Positions 8,663 to 17,767 are shown, numbered from the stretch's first letter. The stretch: 64,000 nt of DNA from Martelella sp. NC20 (GCF_013459645.1 NZ_CP054861.1:2344001-2408000); one strand, 5' to 3'. The notes: a model not told the origin generated them from the sequence alone. Translations and numbers: made by a program.

Positions 8663-9634
8663 TTACCGCTCCTTGGTATAGGGCACGCCGCCGGCCCTCG
8701 GCGGGCGGGCGGTGCCGATGAAGCCCGCCAGCAGCACGCAGGTGAGGATATAGGGCATGGCCTGGAACACCTGCACCGGCACCTCGCCGATCAGCGGCAT
8801 CGACTTGCCCTGCATGAAATTGGAAAACGCGTCGAGAAAGCCGAACAGCAGGCAGGCAAACATCACCGGGACCGGCTTCCACTTGGCGAAGATCAGCGCC
8901 GCAAGCGCGATATAGCCCTTGCCCGCCGACATGTTGTTGATGAACGAGGCCGATTGCGCGATTGCCAGATAAGTGCCGGAAAACCCGCAGAGCAGGCCGG
9001 CGAGGATCACCGCGCGGTAGCGAAGCCAGGTCACCGAGATGCCGGCGGTATCGACCGCGCCCGGGTTCTCGCCAACGGCGCGCAGGCGCAGGCCGAAGCG
9101 GGTCTTGTAGACCACCCACCAGACGATCGGCACGGTCGCAAACGCGATATAGACAAGGATGTTGTTGCCGGAAATGACATCCGAATAGAGCTGGCCGAAA
9201 AAGCCCATCTGGCTTGCCGCCTCCGCGCCCGGAAGATCGATTTCGGTAAAGCGAGCGCTGTTTTCAAGCTGCGGCGTGCGCCCGCCCTGGCGGAACCAGG
9301 CGTTGCCGAGCACCACCGTCAGCCCAGCCGCCACGAAATTGAGTGCAACGCCCGAGACGATCTGGTTGCCGCGCGCGGTGATCGAGGCGTAGCCGTGGAC
9401 AAGGCTGAACACGATCGAGATTGCGATGCCGCCGAGAAGCCCGAGCCAGGGCGAGCCGGTGTAATAGGCAACGACGGCGGCGGCGAAGGCCGAGGCCAGC
9501 ATCTTGCCTTCGAGCCCGATATCGAAAATGCCGGAGCGTTCCGAAAACAGACCCGCAAGCGCCGTGAAGATCAGAGGAATGGACAGGCGGATGGTCGAGC
9601 CCAGCATGCCGATGATGATGTCAATGCTCTGCAT
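8663..9634 (-). CDS. nucleoside ABC transporter permease (second subunit, NupQ-like)
   Basis: Inner-membrane subunit of the BMP-type nucleoside importer, 323 residues with about eight to ten membrane segments. It carries LFSERSGIFDIGLEGKML at the start, the conserved ITARGNQIVSGVALN and the coupling loop GLRLRAVGENPGAVDTAG that docks on the ATPase. Gene order binding protein-ATPase-permease-permease equals that of B. subtilis nupNOPQ (yufNOPQ). It starts 3 bases after the first permease and ends 2 bases before cdd. Confidence 0.9.
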   Translation of the reverse strand: MQSIDIIIGMLGSTIRLSIPLIFTALAGLFSERSGIFDIGLEGKMLASAFAAAVVAYYTGSPWLGLLGGIAISIVFSLVHGYASITARGNQIVSGVALNFVAAGLTVVLGNAWFRQGGRTPQLENSARFTEIDLPGAEAASQMGFFGQLYSDVISGNNILVYIAFATVPIVWWVVYKTRFGLRLRAVGENPGAVDTAGISVTWLRYRAVILAGLLCGFSGTYLAIAQSASFINNMSAGKGYIALAALIFAKWKPVPVMFACLLFGFLDAFSNFMQGKSMPLIGEVPVQVFQAMPYILTCVLLAGFIGTARPPRAGGVPYTKER

Positions 9635-9637
9635 CGC

Positions 9638-10750
9638 TCAGGCCCCCGCCGCCATCTGTCGTCTGGAAAACACCTTGACCAGCGCCGGCCGGTAGAGGAA
9701 TTCCAGCGCGCCCGCAAACAGGATGACGAGACCCTGGATCATGACGATCATGTCGCGGGTGATCTGCGGCATCATGAACGACACCTGCGCGCCGCCCTGA
9801 TAGAGAATGCCGAACAGGATCGCCGCCAGCAGGATGCCGAGCGGATGGTTGCGGCCCATCAGCGAGACGGCGATGCCGACAAAGCCCGCCCCGCCGACGA
9901 ATTCGACCTGAAGCCGGTCAGCCGAGCCCATCACCACGTTGAGCGCCATCATGCCGGCAAGCGCGCCGGACAACAGCATGGTGATGATCACCGTGCGGGC
10001 ATAGGGAATGCCGGCATAGGTCGCGGCCGTCTTGCTCATGCCGAGCGCGCGCACCGAATAGCCGAACTTGGTGCGCCAGATCAGGAACCAGACGGCGGCG
10101 CACATGACGAGCGCGATGATGAAGGAGACGTTGAGCGGTGCGGGGCCAAGTCTGGACCCGAACATCGCCATCAGCCAGTCGAGGTTCGGAAGCTGGCCGC
10201 CCGGGGCAAAGCCGCGCGTTTCCGGCGACATCGCGCCGGCGGGTTTCAGCACATGCACGAGCAGATAGACCATCAGCGCCGCGCCGATGAAATTGAACAT
10301 GATCGTGGTGATCACGATATGGCTGCCGCGTTTGGCCTGAAGCCATGCCGGAATGAAGGCCCAGGCCGCGCCGAAAATGCCGGCGCCCAGAACGGCAAAG
10401 GGCATGGTCACATACCACGGCACATACCGGTCGAGCGCCAGCGCCACCAGCGCGCAGCCGAGCCCGCCGACATAGGCCTGGCCCTCGGAGCCGATATTGA
10501 ACAGGCCGGCGTGATAGGCCATCGCCACCGAAAGCCCGGTGAAAATGAAATTGGTGGCGTAAAACAGCGTGAAGCCGATGCCCATGCCGTTGCCGAGCGC
10601 GCCGTTGATCAGAATGCCGAGCGCCTCGAACGGGTTCTGGCCGATCAGCCAGATGACGATGCCGGAGATCACCAGCGCCGTGGCGAGGTTGAGCAGCGGC
10701 ATCAGCAGGAAGGTGACCCAGGAGGGCAGGGGCGTGTTGGCGGCGCTCAT
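9638..10750 (-). CDS. nucleoside ABC transporter permease (first subunit, NupP-like)
   Basis: 370-residue membrane protein with about ten hydrophobic segments, partner of the following permease. Family marks are AYHAGLFNIGSEGQAYVGG near residue 80, KRGSHIVITTIMFNFIGAAL in the middle and the ATPase-contact loop SVRALGMSKTAATYAGIP. The pair belongs to the branched-chain-type permease fold used by nucleoside and simple-sugar importers. The start ATG at 10750 follows the ATPase stop by 7 bases. Context with cdd, punA, deoC and deoA indicates nucleosides as substrate rather than sugars. Confidence 0.9.
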   Translation of the reverse strand: MSAANTPLPSWVTFLLMPLLNLATALVISGIVIWLIGQNPFEALGILINGALGNGMGIGFTLFYATNFIFTGLSVAMAYHAGLFNIGSEGQAYVGGLGCALVALALDRYVPWYVTMPFAVLGAGIFGAAWAFIPAWLQAKRGSHIVITTIMFNFIGAALMVYLLVHVLKPAGAMSPETRGFAPGGQLPNLDWLMAMFGSRLGPAPLNVSFIIALVMCAAVWFLIWRTKFGYSVRALGMSKTAATYAGIPYARTVIITMLLSGALAGMMALNVVMGSADRLQVEFVGGAGFVGIAVSLMGRNHPLGILLAAILFGILYQGGAQVSFMMPQITRDMIVMIQGLVILFAGALEFLYRPALVKVFSRRQMAAGA

Positions 10751-10757
10751 GTCGACC

Positions 10758-12263
10758 TCAAGATGCTATCCCGGCCATCATCAGGCCGAGTTTCTGTTCG
10801 TCCGCCGTCGGCGTGGTTTCTCCGACGATCTCGCCCACGAACATCACCAGGATGCGGTCGGCAAGGGCGCGGATCTCGTCAAGTTCCACGGATACGAGCA
10901 GCACCGCCTTGCCGCTGTCGCGCATATCGATGATGCGGCTGTGGATGAATTCGATCGCGCCGATATCGACGCCGCGGGTCGGCTGGCCGACAAGCAGGAT
11001 CTCCGGATCGCGCTCGATTTCGCGGGCGACCACGATCTTCTGCTGGTTGCCGCCGGAAAAATTGGCGGTCTTCAGCAACGGATTGGGCGGGCGGATATCG
11101 TATTTCTCGATCTTCTCGCGGGCGTCATCGAGGATCGCCTGACGGTCCAGAACCCCGGCGCGGCCGTATTTCTCAAGGTGATGATAACCGAGAATACTGT
11201 TTTCGCGTTCCTCGAACGGCAGGATCAGCCCCATATGGTGGCGATCCTCGGGAATATGGGCAACGCCTTCGTGCCGGAACCGGGCGGGATCGGCATGATC
11301 GATCTTCCTGCCATCGATCCAGATTTCGCCGGAATGCGGTTTGCGGATGCCTGAAAGCGCCTCCAGCAGCTCCGACTGGCCGTTGCCGGCCACGCCGGCG
11401 ATCCCCACGATCTCGCCCTTGCGGACATCGAAGGAGACGTTCTTGACCATCGGCACGCCGCGCCCGTCGTGAACGGTGAGATTGCGCACCGAAAGCGCGA
11501 CCTCGCCCGGATTGGCCGCGCCCTTTTCCACGCGCAGCAGCACGCGGCGGCCGACCATCAGTTCGGCGAGTTCCTCCACCGTCGTCTCGGCGGTGTTGCG
11601 CGTCGCCACCATCTCGCCGCGGCGCATGACGGAGACCTTGTCGGTGATCGCCATGATCTCGCGCAGCTTGTGGGTGATCAGGATAACGGTCTTGCCCTGG
11701 TCGCGCAGCATGCCGAGGATCCGGAACAGGTGATCGGCTTCCGACGGCGTCAGCACCCCGGTCGGTTCATCCAGGATCAGGATTTCGGCGCCGCGAAACA
11801 TCGCCTTCAGGATTTCGACGCGCTGCTGCAGGCCGACCGGCAATTCTTCGATCACCGCGTCGGGATCGACCTCCAGGCCGTATTCGCTTTCAAGCCGCTT
11901 CAGTTCCTTGCGGGCGTTGCCCGCGCCCTTCGCCAGCAACGGGCCGCCCTCGGCGCCGAGCATGAGGTTTTCCAGCACGGTGAAATCCTCCACCAGCATG
12001 AAATGCTGATGCACCATGCCGATGCCGGCATCGATCGCGACATCGGTGTCGGTGATCACCAGTTTTTCGCCATTGACTCTGATTTCGCCTTGATCGGCCT
12101 GATAGAAGCCATAGAGGATCGACATCAGGGTCGATTTGCCGGCCCCGTTTTCGCCGATAATGCCGTGGATCGTGCCCTTTTCAACCGTGAGGTTGATGTC
12201 CTTGTTGGCGCGGACCGGGCCAAAGCTTTTGTCGATGCCGATGAGTTCGATCGCGGGGCTCAA
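10758..12263 (-). CDS. nucleoside ABC transporter ATP-binding protein (NupO-like)
   Basis: 501-residue double ATPase that drives the importer. The first half has Walker [11 protein letters not shown], the signature-like LPVGLQQRVEILKAM, and Walker B ILILDEPTGVLTP. The second half has a degenerate Walker A (GVAGNGQSELLEAL) and signature FSGGNQQKIVVAREI, the asymmetric plan of RbsA/YufO proteins. I place the start at TTG 12263 (protein MSPAIELIGIDKSFG), where GGAG lies 11 bases upstream; an open frame continues to 12461 but crosses a terminator-like hairpin, so the longer version is unlikely. The Walker A Lys of the first domain and both helical domains look intact. Confidence 0.9.
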   Translation of the reverse strand: MSPAIELIGIDKSFGPVRANKDINLTVEKGTIHGIIGENGAGKSTLMSILYGFYQADQGEIRVNGEKLVITDTDVAIDAGIGMVHQHFMLVEDFTVLENLMLGAEGGPLLAKGAGNARKELKRLESEYGLEVDPDAVIEELPVGLQQRVEILKAMFRGAEILILDEPTGVLTPSEADHLFRILGMLRDQGKTVILITHKLREIMAITDKVSVMRRGEMVATRNTAETTVEELAELMVGRRVLLRVEKGAANPGEVALSVRNLTVHDGRGVPMVKNVSFDVRKGEIVGIAGVAGNGQSELLEALSGIRKPHSGEIWIDGRKIDHADPARFRHEGVAHIPEDRHHMGLILPFEERENSILGYHHLEKYGRAGVLDRQAILDDAREKIEKYDIRPPNPLLKTANFSGGNQQKIVVAREIERDPEILLVGQPTRGVDIGAIEFIHSRIIDMRDSGKAVLLVSVELDEIRALADRILVMFVGEIVGETTPTADEQKLGLMMAGIAS

Positions 12264-12369
12264 ATGCTCTTGTACTCCAACAGGTGGTTGCCGTAGCCCT
12301 TGTGGAAAGACGTTCGCCGGAGGCGGGTGCTGCCGGATTGCAGGCGGGAGCGCCGGCCGGAATTGAAAA

Positions 12370-12401
12370 GCCGGGCGTCGGCTGATCAGCAGACGCCCGG
12401 C
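12370..12401 (-). terminator. intercistronic hairpin with T-run behind the BMP gene
   Basis: Ten-base arms 12370-12379 and 12392-12401 pair perfectly around a 12-base loop that itself contains the palindrome GCTGATCAGC. On the minus strand TTTT follows (12369-12366). It stands between the binding-protein gene and the ATPase gene, the usual place for partial termination or 3'-end protection that lets the binding protein be made in excess. Confidence 0.8.
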
Positions 12402-12411
12402 GAGGTTCAGA

Positions 12412-13404
12412 TCAATTGGGGCAGGTATTGTCGACGGCGTAGTCGTGCACCTCGATCTCACCGGAGATGATGCCTTCCTTCGCCTTTTCGACGGCGGCCA
12501 TCATCTCGTCGGTGATCAGCGGCTTGTTGTCGTCGTCATAGGCCCAGCCGACGCCGTTCTCGGCCACGCCGAGGCTGTTGACGCCGGGCTCGAACGTACC
12601 GTCCTGCGTGCCCTTGAAAGCCTCGTAGACGGCGTTGTCGACGCGCTTGACCATCGAGGTCAGAACCGAGCCCGGATGGACGTAATTCTGGTTGGAATCG
12701 ACGCCGATCGAATATTTCTCGGCATCGGCGGCGGCCTGCAGCACGCCGAGGCCAGAGGCGCCGGCTGCCGCGTAGATCACATCGGCGCCTTGGTCCATCT
12801 GGTTCTTGGTGAGTTCGCCGGCCTTGACCGGGTCGTTCCAGGCAGCACCCGTGGTGCCGACCATGTTCTGGATAACCTTGACGTTCTCATCGGCCGCATG
12901 GGCGCCCTGGGCGTAACCGCAGCCGAATTTGTGGATCAGCGGGATATCCATGCCGCCGACAAAGCCGACCGTGCCAGTTTCGGATTTCATCGCGCCCAGA
13001 AGGCCGACGAGATAGGAGCCTTCTTCTTCCTTGAAGACGATGGACTGGACATTCGGGGCTTCGACGACGTCATCGACGATGTAGAACTGGGTATCGGGAA
13101 ACTGCGGGGCGATTTTTTCGACGGCCGATTTCCAGGCGAACGACAGAGCGACGATCGGGTTGAAGCCCATCGATGCGAAGTTCAGGATCGCCTGTTCGCC
13201 CTGGGCATCGCCGGTGGGTTCGAAATCGCGGTATTCGACACCGGTCTCGGTCTTGAATTTTTCCGCGCCGTTATAGCCGGATTCATTGAAGGACTTGTCG
13301 AACTTGCCGCCGGTGCCGTAGACCAGCGCCGGCTTGAAGTCTGCGGCGAGCGCGGTGGTCGACATTGCGGCTACAGCCATAAGGCTCAAAATGGTCTTTT
13401 TCAT
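12412..13404 (-). CDS. BMP-family periplasmic nucleoside-binding protein (NupN-like)
   Basis: Substrate-capturing subunit, 330 residues, exported by the Sec signal MKKTILSLMAVAAMSTTALA. It has no lipobox Cys, as expected for a Gram-negative periplasmic protein. BMP/Med-family motifs: YGTGGKFDKSFNESGYNGAE just after cleavage, GFVGGMDIPLIHKFGCGYAQ, GADVIYAAAGASGLGVLQAA and SIGVDSNQNYV. Related proteins bind purine and pyrimidine nucleosides. It is the promoter-proximal gene of the nucleoside operon and is followed by a hairpin that should leave extra copies of its mRNA. The start ATG 13404 is fixed by the signal peptide. Confidence 0.93.
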   Translation of the reverse strand: MKKTILSLMAVAAMSTTALAADFKPALVYGTGGKFDKSFNESGYNGAEKFKTETGVEYRDFEPTGDAQGEQAILNFASMGFNPIVALSFAWKSAVEKIAPQFPDTQFYIVDDVVEAPNVQSIVFKEEEGSYLVGLLGAMKSETGTVGFVGGMDIPLIHKFGCGYAQGAHAADENVKVIQNMVGTTGAAWNDPVKAGELTKNQMDQGADVIYAAAGASGLGVLQAAADAEKYSIGVDSNQNYVHPGSVLTSMVKRVDNAVYEAFKGTQDGTFEPGVNSLGVAENGVGWAYDDDNKPLITDEMMAAVEKAKEGIISGEIEVHDYAVDNTCPN

Positions 13405-13582
13405 ATCGCAGCTCTGTTCCCTGTGCGTGAAACCCTGAGATCCCGGTCCTTGTCCGGGAAGGTTGCCGGCGCGCAATGGCCGGCCCTGCGCTCATGGTTG
13501 CACGGCTCAAACAAAATTTCACCACAAAATTTGCCCGAAGGGTAAAAAACGGGCGGTGCTCATCCATGCGGCAGGGCAAACG

Positions 13583-13606
13583 AAAAGGGAGCGCGAGCGC
13601 TCCCTT
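13583..13606 (-). terminator. intrinsic terminator of msrA
   Basis: Arms 13585-13594 and 13597-13606 are perfectly complementary over 10 bases (the two innermost pairs probably open to form the loop), and TTTT follows on the minus strand. It begins 33 bases behind the msrA stop and separates msrA from the nucleoside operon promoter. Confidence 0.85.
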
Positions 13607-13638
13607 CCGGCAATGTCGATGTCACCTCTCGCGAGCGA

Positions 13639-14289
13639 TCAGCCGACCGGGCAGGAAACGCCGGTGCCCCTGAGGCCGCAATAGCCTGCCGGGTTCTTCG
13701 CCAGGTATTGCTGGTGGTAGTCTTCGGCCGGATAGAATGCGCCGGCCTTTGCGATTTCCGTGGTGATCGCATCGCCGCGGCCGTTCTCCTTCAGGGCGGA
13801 CTGGAAACGGTCGCGCACGCTTTCGGCAAGCTTCAGGTCGTCCTCGTCCTCGAGGTAGATCGCGGAGCGATAGGTGGTGCCGATATCATTGCCCTGGCGC
13901 ATCCCCTGGGTCGGGTCATGGGCCTCGAAGAAGATCGCGAGCAATTGCTCGAGGCTTACCTGGCGCGGATCGTAGACCACCCGCACCACTTCGGCATGGC
14001 CGGTCAGCCCGGTGCAGGTTTCCTCATAAGTCGGGTTGGGGGTGATCCCGCCGGAATAGCCGGCAACGGTCACATGGACGCCGGGCGTCTGCCACAGAAG
14101 CCGCTCCGCGCCCCAGAAGCAGCCCATGCCGAGCATCACTTCCTTGAGATGACCGGGATAGGGCGGAGCGAGCGGCCTTCCATTGACGAAGTGCTCGCGG
14201 GCCGTCGCAATCGGCTCGGCGCGACCGGGAAGCGCCGTCCCGGCCGTCGGCAGCGTGGTCTTTTCCTTTTTGAGGGTCGAGAGAAACAT
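13639..14289 (-). CDS. msrA: peptide methionine-S-sulfoxide reductase A
   Basis: Reduces methionine-S-sulfoxide in proteins and free form, repairing oxidative damage. 216 residues. The catalytic motif [17 protein letters not shown] is intact, as are the GYSGG substrate loop, the [14 protein letters not shown] segment and the EDYHQQYL motif; a resolving Cys pair ([12 protein letters not shown]) lies at the C-terminus. The start ATG 14289 has AAGGAG 6 bases upstream. There is no Sec signal, so it acts in the cytosol. An EcfG-type promoter lies about 90 bases upstream on the minus strand, consistent with stress induction. It is monocistronic, with a strong terminator behind it. Confidence 0.95.
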   Translation of the reverse strand: MFLSTLKKEKTTLPTAGTALPGRAEPIATAREHFVNGRPLAPPYPGHLKEVMLGMGCFWGAERLLWQTPGVHVTVAGYSGGITPNPTYEETCTGLTGHAEVVRVVYDPRQVSLEQLLAIFFEAHDPTQGMRQGNDIGTTYRSAIYLEDEDDLKLAESVRDRFQSALKENGRGDAITTEIAKAGAFYPAEDYHQQYLAKNPAGYCGLRGTGVSCPVG

Positions 14290-14375
14290 CTGATTCTCCT
14301 TTGAACGAGTGCGCCGGTTCCGCTTTTCCTCCGTCGCGGAACGACGGCGACAGATGCATATTAGATAAGCATCGA

Positions 14376-14401
14376 AACGATCCGGCACAAGTTCCGGTTC
14401 C
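14376..14401 (-). promoter_or_regulatory. EcfG-type promoter of msrA
   Basis: On the minus strand GGAAC (14401-14397) and CGTT (14379-14376) are separated by 17 bases, within the N16/17 rule for EcfG sigma factors. It points at msrA with a leader of roughly 80 bases. msrA is a sensible general-stress target; binding is inferred. Confidence 0.65.
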
Positions 14402-14544
14402 GCAGCGGGCTTGCTGGGCGCGGACATTCGTCCGCCGGTTGGGATCATTTCAAGAAACTGACAAATTCGGGTTGATCATCACGCCTTCATCGGTATATAT
14501 CGCGCCGTTCCCGCCGCTCGGTTCCTCCGATGACGGCGTTAGAC

Positions 14545-14634
14545 GGACAGGTGGCCGAGTGGTTGAAGGCGCACGCCTGGAAAGTGTGTATACGGGAAAC
14601 CGTATCGAGGGTTCGAATCCCTCTCTGTCCGCCA
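14545..14634 (+). tRNA. tRNA-Ser(GGA)
   Basis: 90-base class II tRNA. The 7-bp acceptor stem pairs GGACAGG with TCTGTCC, the anticodon loop CTGGAAA carries GGA (reads UCC/UCU), a long variable arm (TATACGGGAAACCGTAT) follows, the T-arm has GGTTCGAATCC, and CCA is encoded. A tyrosine integrase gene follows 143 bases later, so the 3' end of this tRNA is the likely attachment site. Confidence 0.97.
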
Positions 14635-14724
14635 TTCAATCTGCCCAGCTAGTTTATTTTTTATATTTATATCAATAACTTAAACCTTTAAATCTCCGAC
14701 TTCCTTTTGACGTTCTTCGGTTTC

Positions 14725-14748
14725 GCTACACAATATGCTACACATATC
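14725..14748 (+). repeat. short direct repeats before the integrase gene
   Basis: GCTACACA occurs at 14725-14732 and 14737-14744, exactly 12 bases apart, in an AT-rich stretch between tRNA-Ser and the integrase. Such repeats can be arm-type integrase sites; this is inference. Confidence 0.35.
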
Positions 14749-14776
14749 GCTCCATATTTTCTGATGGGAGCATGCG

Positions 14777-16042
14777 ATGCCGCTTATGTTGAGAGGATCG
14801 ATATTCTATATCCGGCGACGGGTCCCGAAGCGGTTTGCGCCGGTCGAAACACGGAGCTAGGTCTGGCTCAGCCTGCACACCGATTCCGAGATGCAGGCAA
14901 AGTTCAAGGAACCTCTCATCTGGGCCGAGCAGATCGAGGCCTGGGAAGCTCGGCTTGCTGGTGATAGCGATGATGCGGAAGCGCGGTTTCAGGCAGCGGC
15001 CGAATTGGCCCAGCGGCGTGGTTACCGCTATCTGACGGTCGAGAAAGTTGCCCAACTCCCCAGAACTGAGCTTCTGGAACGGATTGAAACCACCGCAGAG
15101 GAACGGCACGCGCCACGGGAGACAGCTGCATTGCTGGGCGGCGTTACCGAGCCGCTCATCACGGTCGAGCGTGCCCTTGAGCTTTACTGGTCGCTGGCAA
15201 AGGACAGAGCAGTCGGCAAAAGTGAAGATCAATTGCACCGCTGGCGCAACCCGCGGATCAAGGCCATCAGGAACTTCATCGGCGTTTGTGGAAATCTTCC
15301 CATCAACGAAATCTCCGGCGACGTGATGCTGGATTTTCGGGCGTGGTGGGTCGAACGCGTCGATATTGAGGGCATGTCACCCGACACAGCCAACAAGGAC
15401 TTCACCCACCTCGGCGACGTGCTCAAGACAGTGAACAACATGAAGAGATTGGGCCTGGTTCTGCCGCTGACGGATATCGCGCTTAAATCCGGTGAGGCCA
15501 AAACGCGGCCGCCTTTCTCAAATGGGTGGATCAGGGATCAATTGTTGCGACCCGGAGCGCTTGACGGGTTGAATGATGAGGCGCGCGCCATCTTTCTCGC
15601 CATGATCAATACCGGAGCGAGACCAAGCGAACTCGCAGGGCTGACGCCCGGTGAGATTCATCTTGATGCCGATATTCCGCACATTTCGATCAAGCCGATC
15701 GGTCGGAAGCTGAAGAGTGGCAATGCCAAGCGTACCATACCCTTGCTGGGTGTTTCTCTTGAGGCCATGAGGCAGTTTCCGGATGGTTTTGGAAGATATC
15801 GGAAGCGCTCTGCGGGCCTGAGCGGTACAATTAACAAGTTTCTCAGGGAAAACGGCTTGTGCGAAACACCGGCGCACACGCTTTATTGCCTGAGGCATTC
15901 CTTCGAGGACCGCATGTTTGCCGCCGGTATTGACGAGCGCATCCGGCGTGATCTGATGGGCCATACCCTCAATCGGGAACGGTACGGCGCGGGCGCGAGC
16001 CTGGAGCAGATGAGTGATCTGCTTCAGCCGCTGTCATTTTGA
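14777..16042 (+). pseudogene. tyrosine-recombinase (phage-type integrase) with in-frame TAG
   Basis: Reading from ATG 14777 (GGGAG upstream) gives MPLMLRGSIFYIRRRVPKRF, then a TAG at 14858-14860, then VWLSLHTDSEMQAKF and an open frame to 16042. Removing the stop restores a typical rhizobial island integrase of about 420 residues. The catalytic domain looks intact: Arg in NTGARPSELAG, Arg-His in YCLRHSFEDRM, His in DLMGHTLNRERYGAG and the nucleophile Tyr in that same block. It could still be made from an internal start (ATG 14891), losing the N-terminal arm-binding part, or by readthrough. It sits beside tRNA-Ser(GGA), its probable target. No second copy of the tRNA 3' end was found by eye. 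Confidence 0.85.
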
Positions 16043-16102
16043 GCGAGCAAGTTCCGAACATGGTTCACGGCGCTGTTCGATGTTCTTTCCTTCCTGAGGC
16101 CG

Positions 16103-16321
16103 TTGCAGCGTTCAAAGTATCCGCGGGAGAGCGAATTGACCGAAACGGCGGTGCACATCTCCGACGGACTCGGCCATAGCTTCGAAGACCGCATGCTTGC
16201 CGTAGGCTTGGATGAGTGTATCCGTCGCGACCTGATGGGGCACTCTTTGAACAGGAAACGTTATGGTCAGGGCGCCAGCCTCGAACATGTTCAGGGTTTG
16301 CTGAGTTCCCTTTCTCTCTGA
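16103..16321 (+). pseudogene. C-terminal remnant of a second tyrosine integrase
   Basis: The stretch from about 16174 encodes GHSFEDRMLAVGLDECIRRD, LMGHSLNRKRYGQGASLEHV and the ending GLLSSLSL, parallel to the end of the integrase just upstream but clearly diverged at DNA level, so it is not a recent duplication. The catalytic Arg before His-Ser-Phe is replaced by Gly and the rest of the gene is missing. It is a leftover of an earlier integration at the same site. Confidence 0.8.
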
Positions 16322-16470
16322 CGCAGAACAGCGCGGGCGCGGGCCAGTGCATCGTTGCGGCTGAGCTCCAGCTCTATCTCATGCTCCAGGCGTTCGAAGA
16401 TCGGGATGTAGACGGGGTCGTCTGCTATGAGCGCGGCGACGGTTTCGAGGGCTGCTTGCAGACGGTCAGG
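16291..16470 (-). pseudogene. fragment of an unidentified gene, antisense to the integrase remnant end
   Basis: A coherent frame reads QAALETVAALIADDPVYIPI, then FERLEHEIELELSRNDALAR and ARAVLRQREREL before a TGA at 16293-16291. It has no start of its own and abuts the broken IS110 transposase. The composition (acidic, helical, FERLE) is protein-like; I do not recognise the family. It is probably the 3' part of a gene cut by the IS110 element. Confidence 0.45.
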
Positions 16471-16878
16471 CGCGCGCGAACCAGATCGCGCATCGCCTCG
16501 TGGGCGGGATCGGGGATCCAGACGGCGCTCAGTTCTCCAGCGCGATGAAGCCTTGCCAGATTGTTGGCATTCCGACGGTCTGTCTTGATCCGATCGCCCG
16601 GCTTTCGAGGGATCAATGAGGGGGCAACGACCACGCAGTCATGACCTGCGGCAGACAGTTGCCGTTGAATGCCATAGCAGCAGGGGCCCGCTTCGTAGCA
16701 AAACTTCAGCGTCCGCCCTGGCCGCGACAGCTTCGACAGCATACGTGCCAGAGCGGCGGGGGGTATTTGCGATCTGGCCGAATGCACGCACATCGCCGCG
16801 CCCACCACCATCGGCAAGTGCCACCGTGATCGTCTCTTTGTGAACATCCAAACCGACATACGTGATACCATAGTCCAT
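16470..16878 (-). pseudogene. IS110-family transposase, N-terminal fragment, frameshifted
   Basis: Starts MDYGITYVGLDVHKETITVA, the DEDD-type catalytic entry of IS110 transposases, up to QIANTP in one frame. It then continues after a frameshift near 16770 with ALARMLSKLSRPGRTLKFCY, EAGPCCYGIQRQLSAAGHDC and KTDRRNANNLARLHRAGEL. Homology stops after VRARL near 16470, so only the N-terminal third to half remains and the serine-containing C-terminal domain is absent. Not functional. Confidence 0.85.
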
Positions 16879-17066
16879 GGCCCGTCTCCTATGCATGAGG
16901 CTCTGTGTGAGGTTAACTTACGCAACCCTCGATACCGGCATAGTGTGAGACGGGTCACCCGGTCCCAAGGCGAACATTTAGTCTAGACAGGCGCCGTTTG
17001 TCTGGAAATTGTCTTACAATAGCGTGCCGTTCTTCCGAAGCGTGACTCAGAGCCCGATTCGAAAGC

Positions 17067-17231
17067 TCATGATGGGAAATAATACCTTGCGAGCCTTCGC
17101 GTCATTACCCTGATGCTGGCGATGTTGATCCATGCGGCGGAGCTTTCGATGCACCTTTCCCAATCCTTCGCCAGCCGGCGGCATCATCCGCGTCAGGCGA
17201 AGGTGCGTTCAACAACCCATCGGCGCTGTCG
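17067..17231 (-). pseudogene. IS5-family transposase C-terminal remnant
   Basis: In one minus-strand frame, RQRRWVVERTFA is followed by a stop, a second stop, then CRRLAKDWERCIESSAAWIN and IASIRVMTRRLARYYF. This is the Y-(2)-R-(3)-E end region of IS5-type DDE transposases (RRWVVERTFAW...NRRLAKDYE). Two in-frame stops and the missing front make it a dead fragment. Confidence 0.75.
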
Positions 17232-17376
17232 ATTTACACTTTAAACCGGAACACGGGCAATGTTTTGTCGGCTATGCGAAGGCAGCTTCTTTTCCGCACA
17301 TTCACCCAATGAATGGGCGAAGAAGGTTGAGGTGGTTGGCGGCAGACGAACCTGCTTGCTCAGCGGCGTTGCGGAG

Positions 17377-17515
17377 AAGATGAAGGCTCTGGAATGCGAG
17401 AAACGGGAGCTGCGGCAGGCGAACGAGATCTTGCGCAGGGCATCCGCCTATTTTGCTTAATCCGCGCTCGTCCGCCCGTGCAAGCGATGATTTCTTATCA
17501 TCGATGGGCGCCGCT
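17377..17515 (+). pseudogene. IS3-family OrfA/OrfB junction remnant
   Basis: KMKALECEKRELRQANEILR followed by RASAYFA is the leucine-zipper end of IS3-family OrfA; after the stop, RPPVQAMISYH resembles the start of OrfB. Nothing else of the element is recognisable nearby. The stretch behind it to 17767 (about 250 bases) shows no gene and must hold the macA promoter. Confidence 0.75.
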
Positions 17516-17767
17516 TTCGGTTTTTCACGGACGGCGGGAATATGGTAGTGCGTCAATAAGCGCGTCGCTTTCCCGGCGCGCCGAAAATAATATCCGCTGC
17601 AGGGCCGTATCCCGGGCATTCTGCCTTCATCGCGCCGGAAACATCCGGCTAAAAACGGTTCACGCCACGTCGCAAATTGATCTGTCTGATATCGGGCTAC
17701 CCCGCGGTCCTGTAATAAGACGATGAAGCGTCGTTGGGCGCTCCCGCCGCAAACCGAAGGTCCCGAG

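Noticed and set aside
8654..10933. A 759-codon open frame on the plus strand opposite the nucleoside permeases
   Set aside because: It is rich in Arg, His, Asp and Gly with no domain or membrane pattern, and lies fully antisense to two well-supported permease genes. It is a GC-bias shadow.
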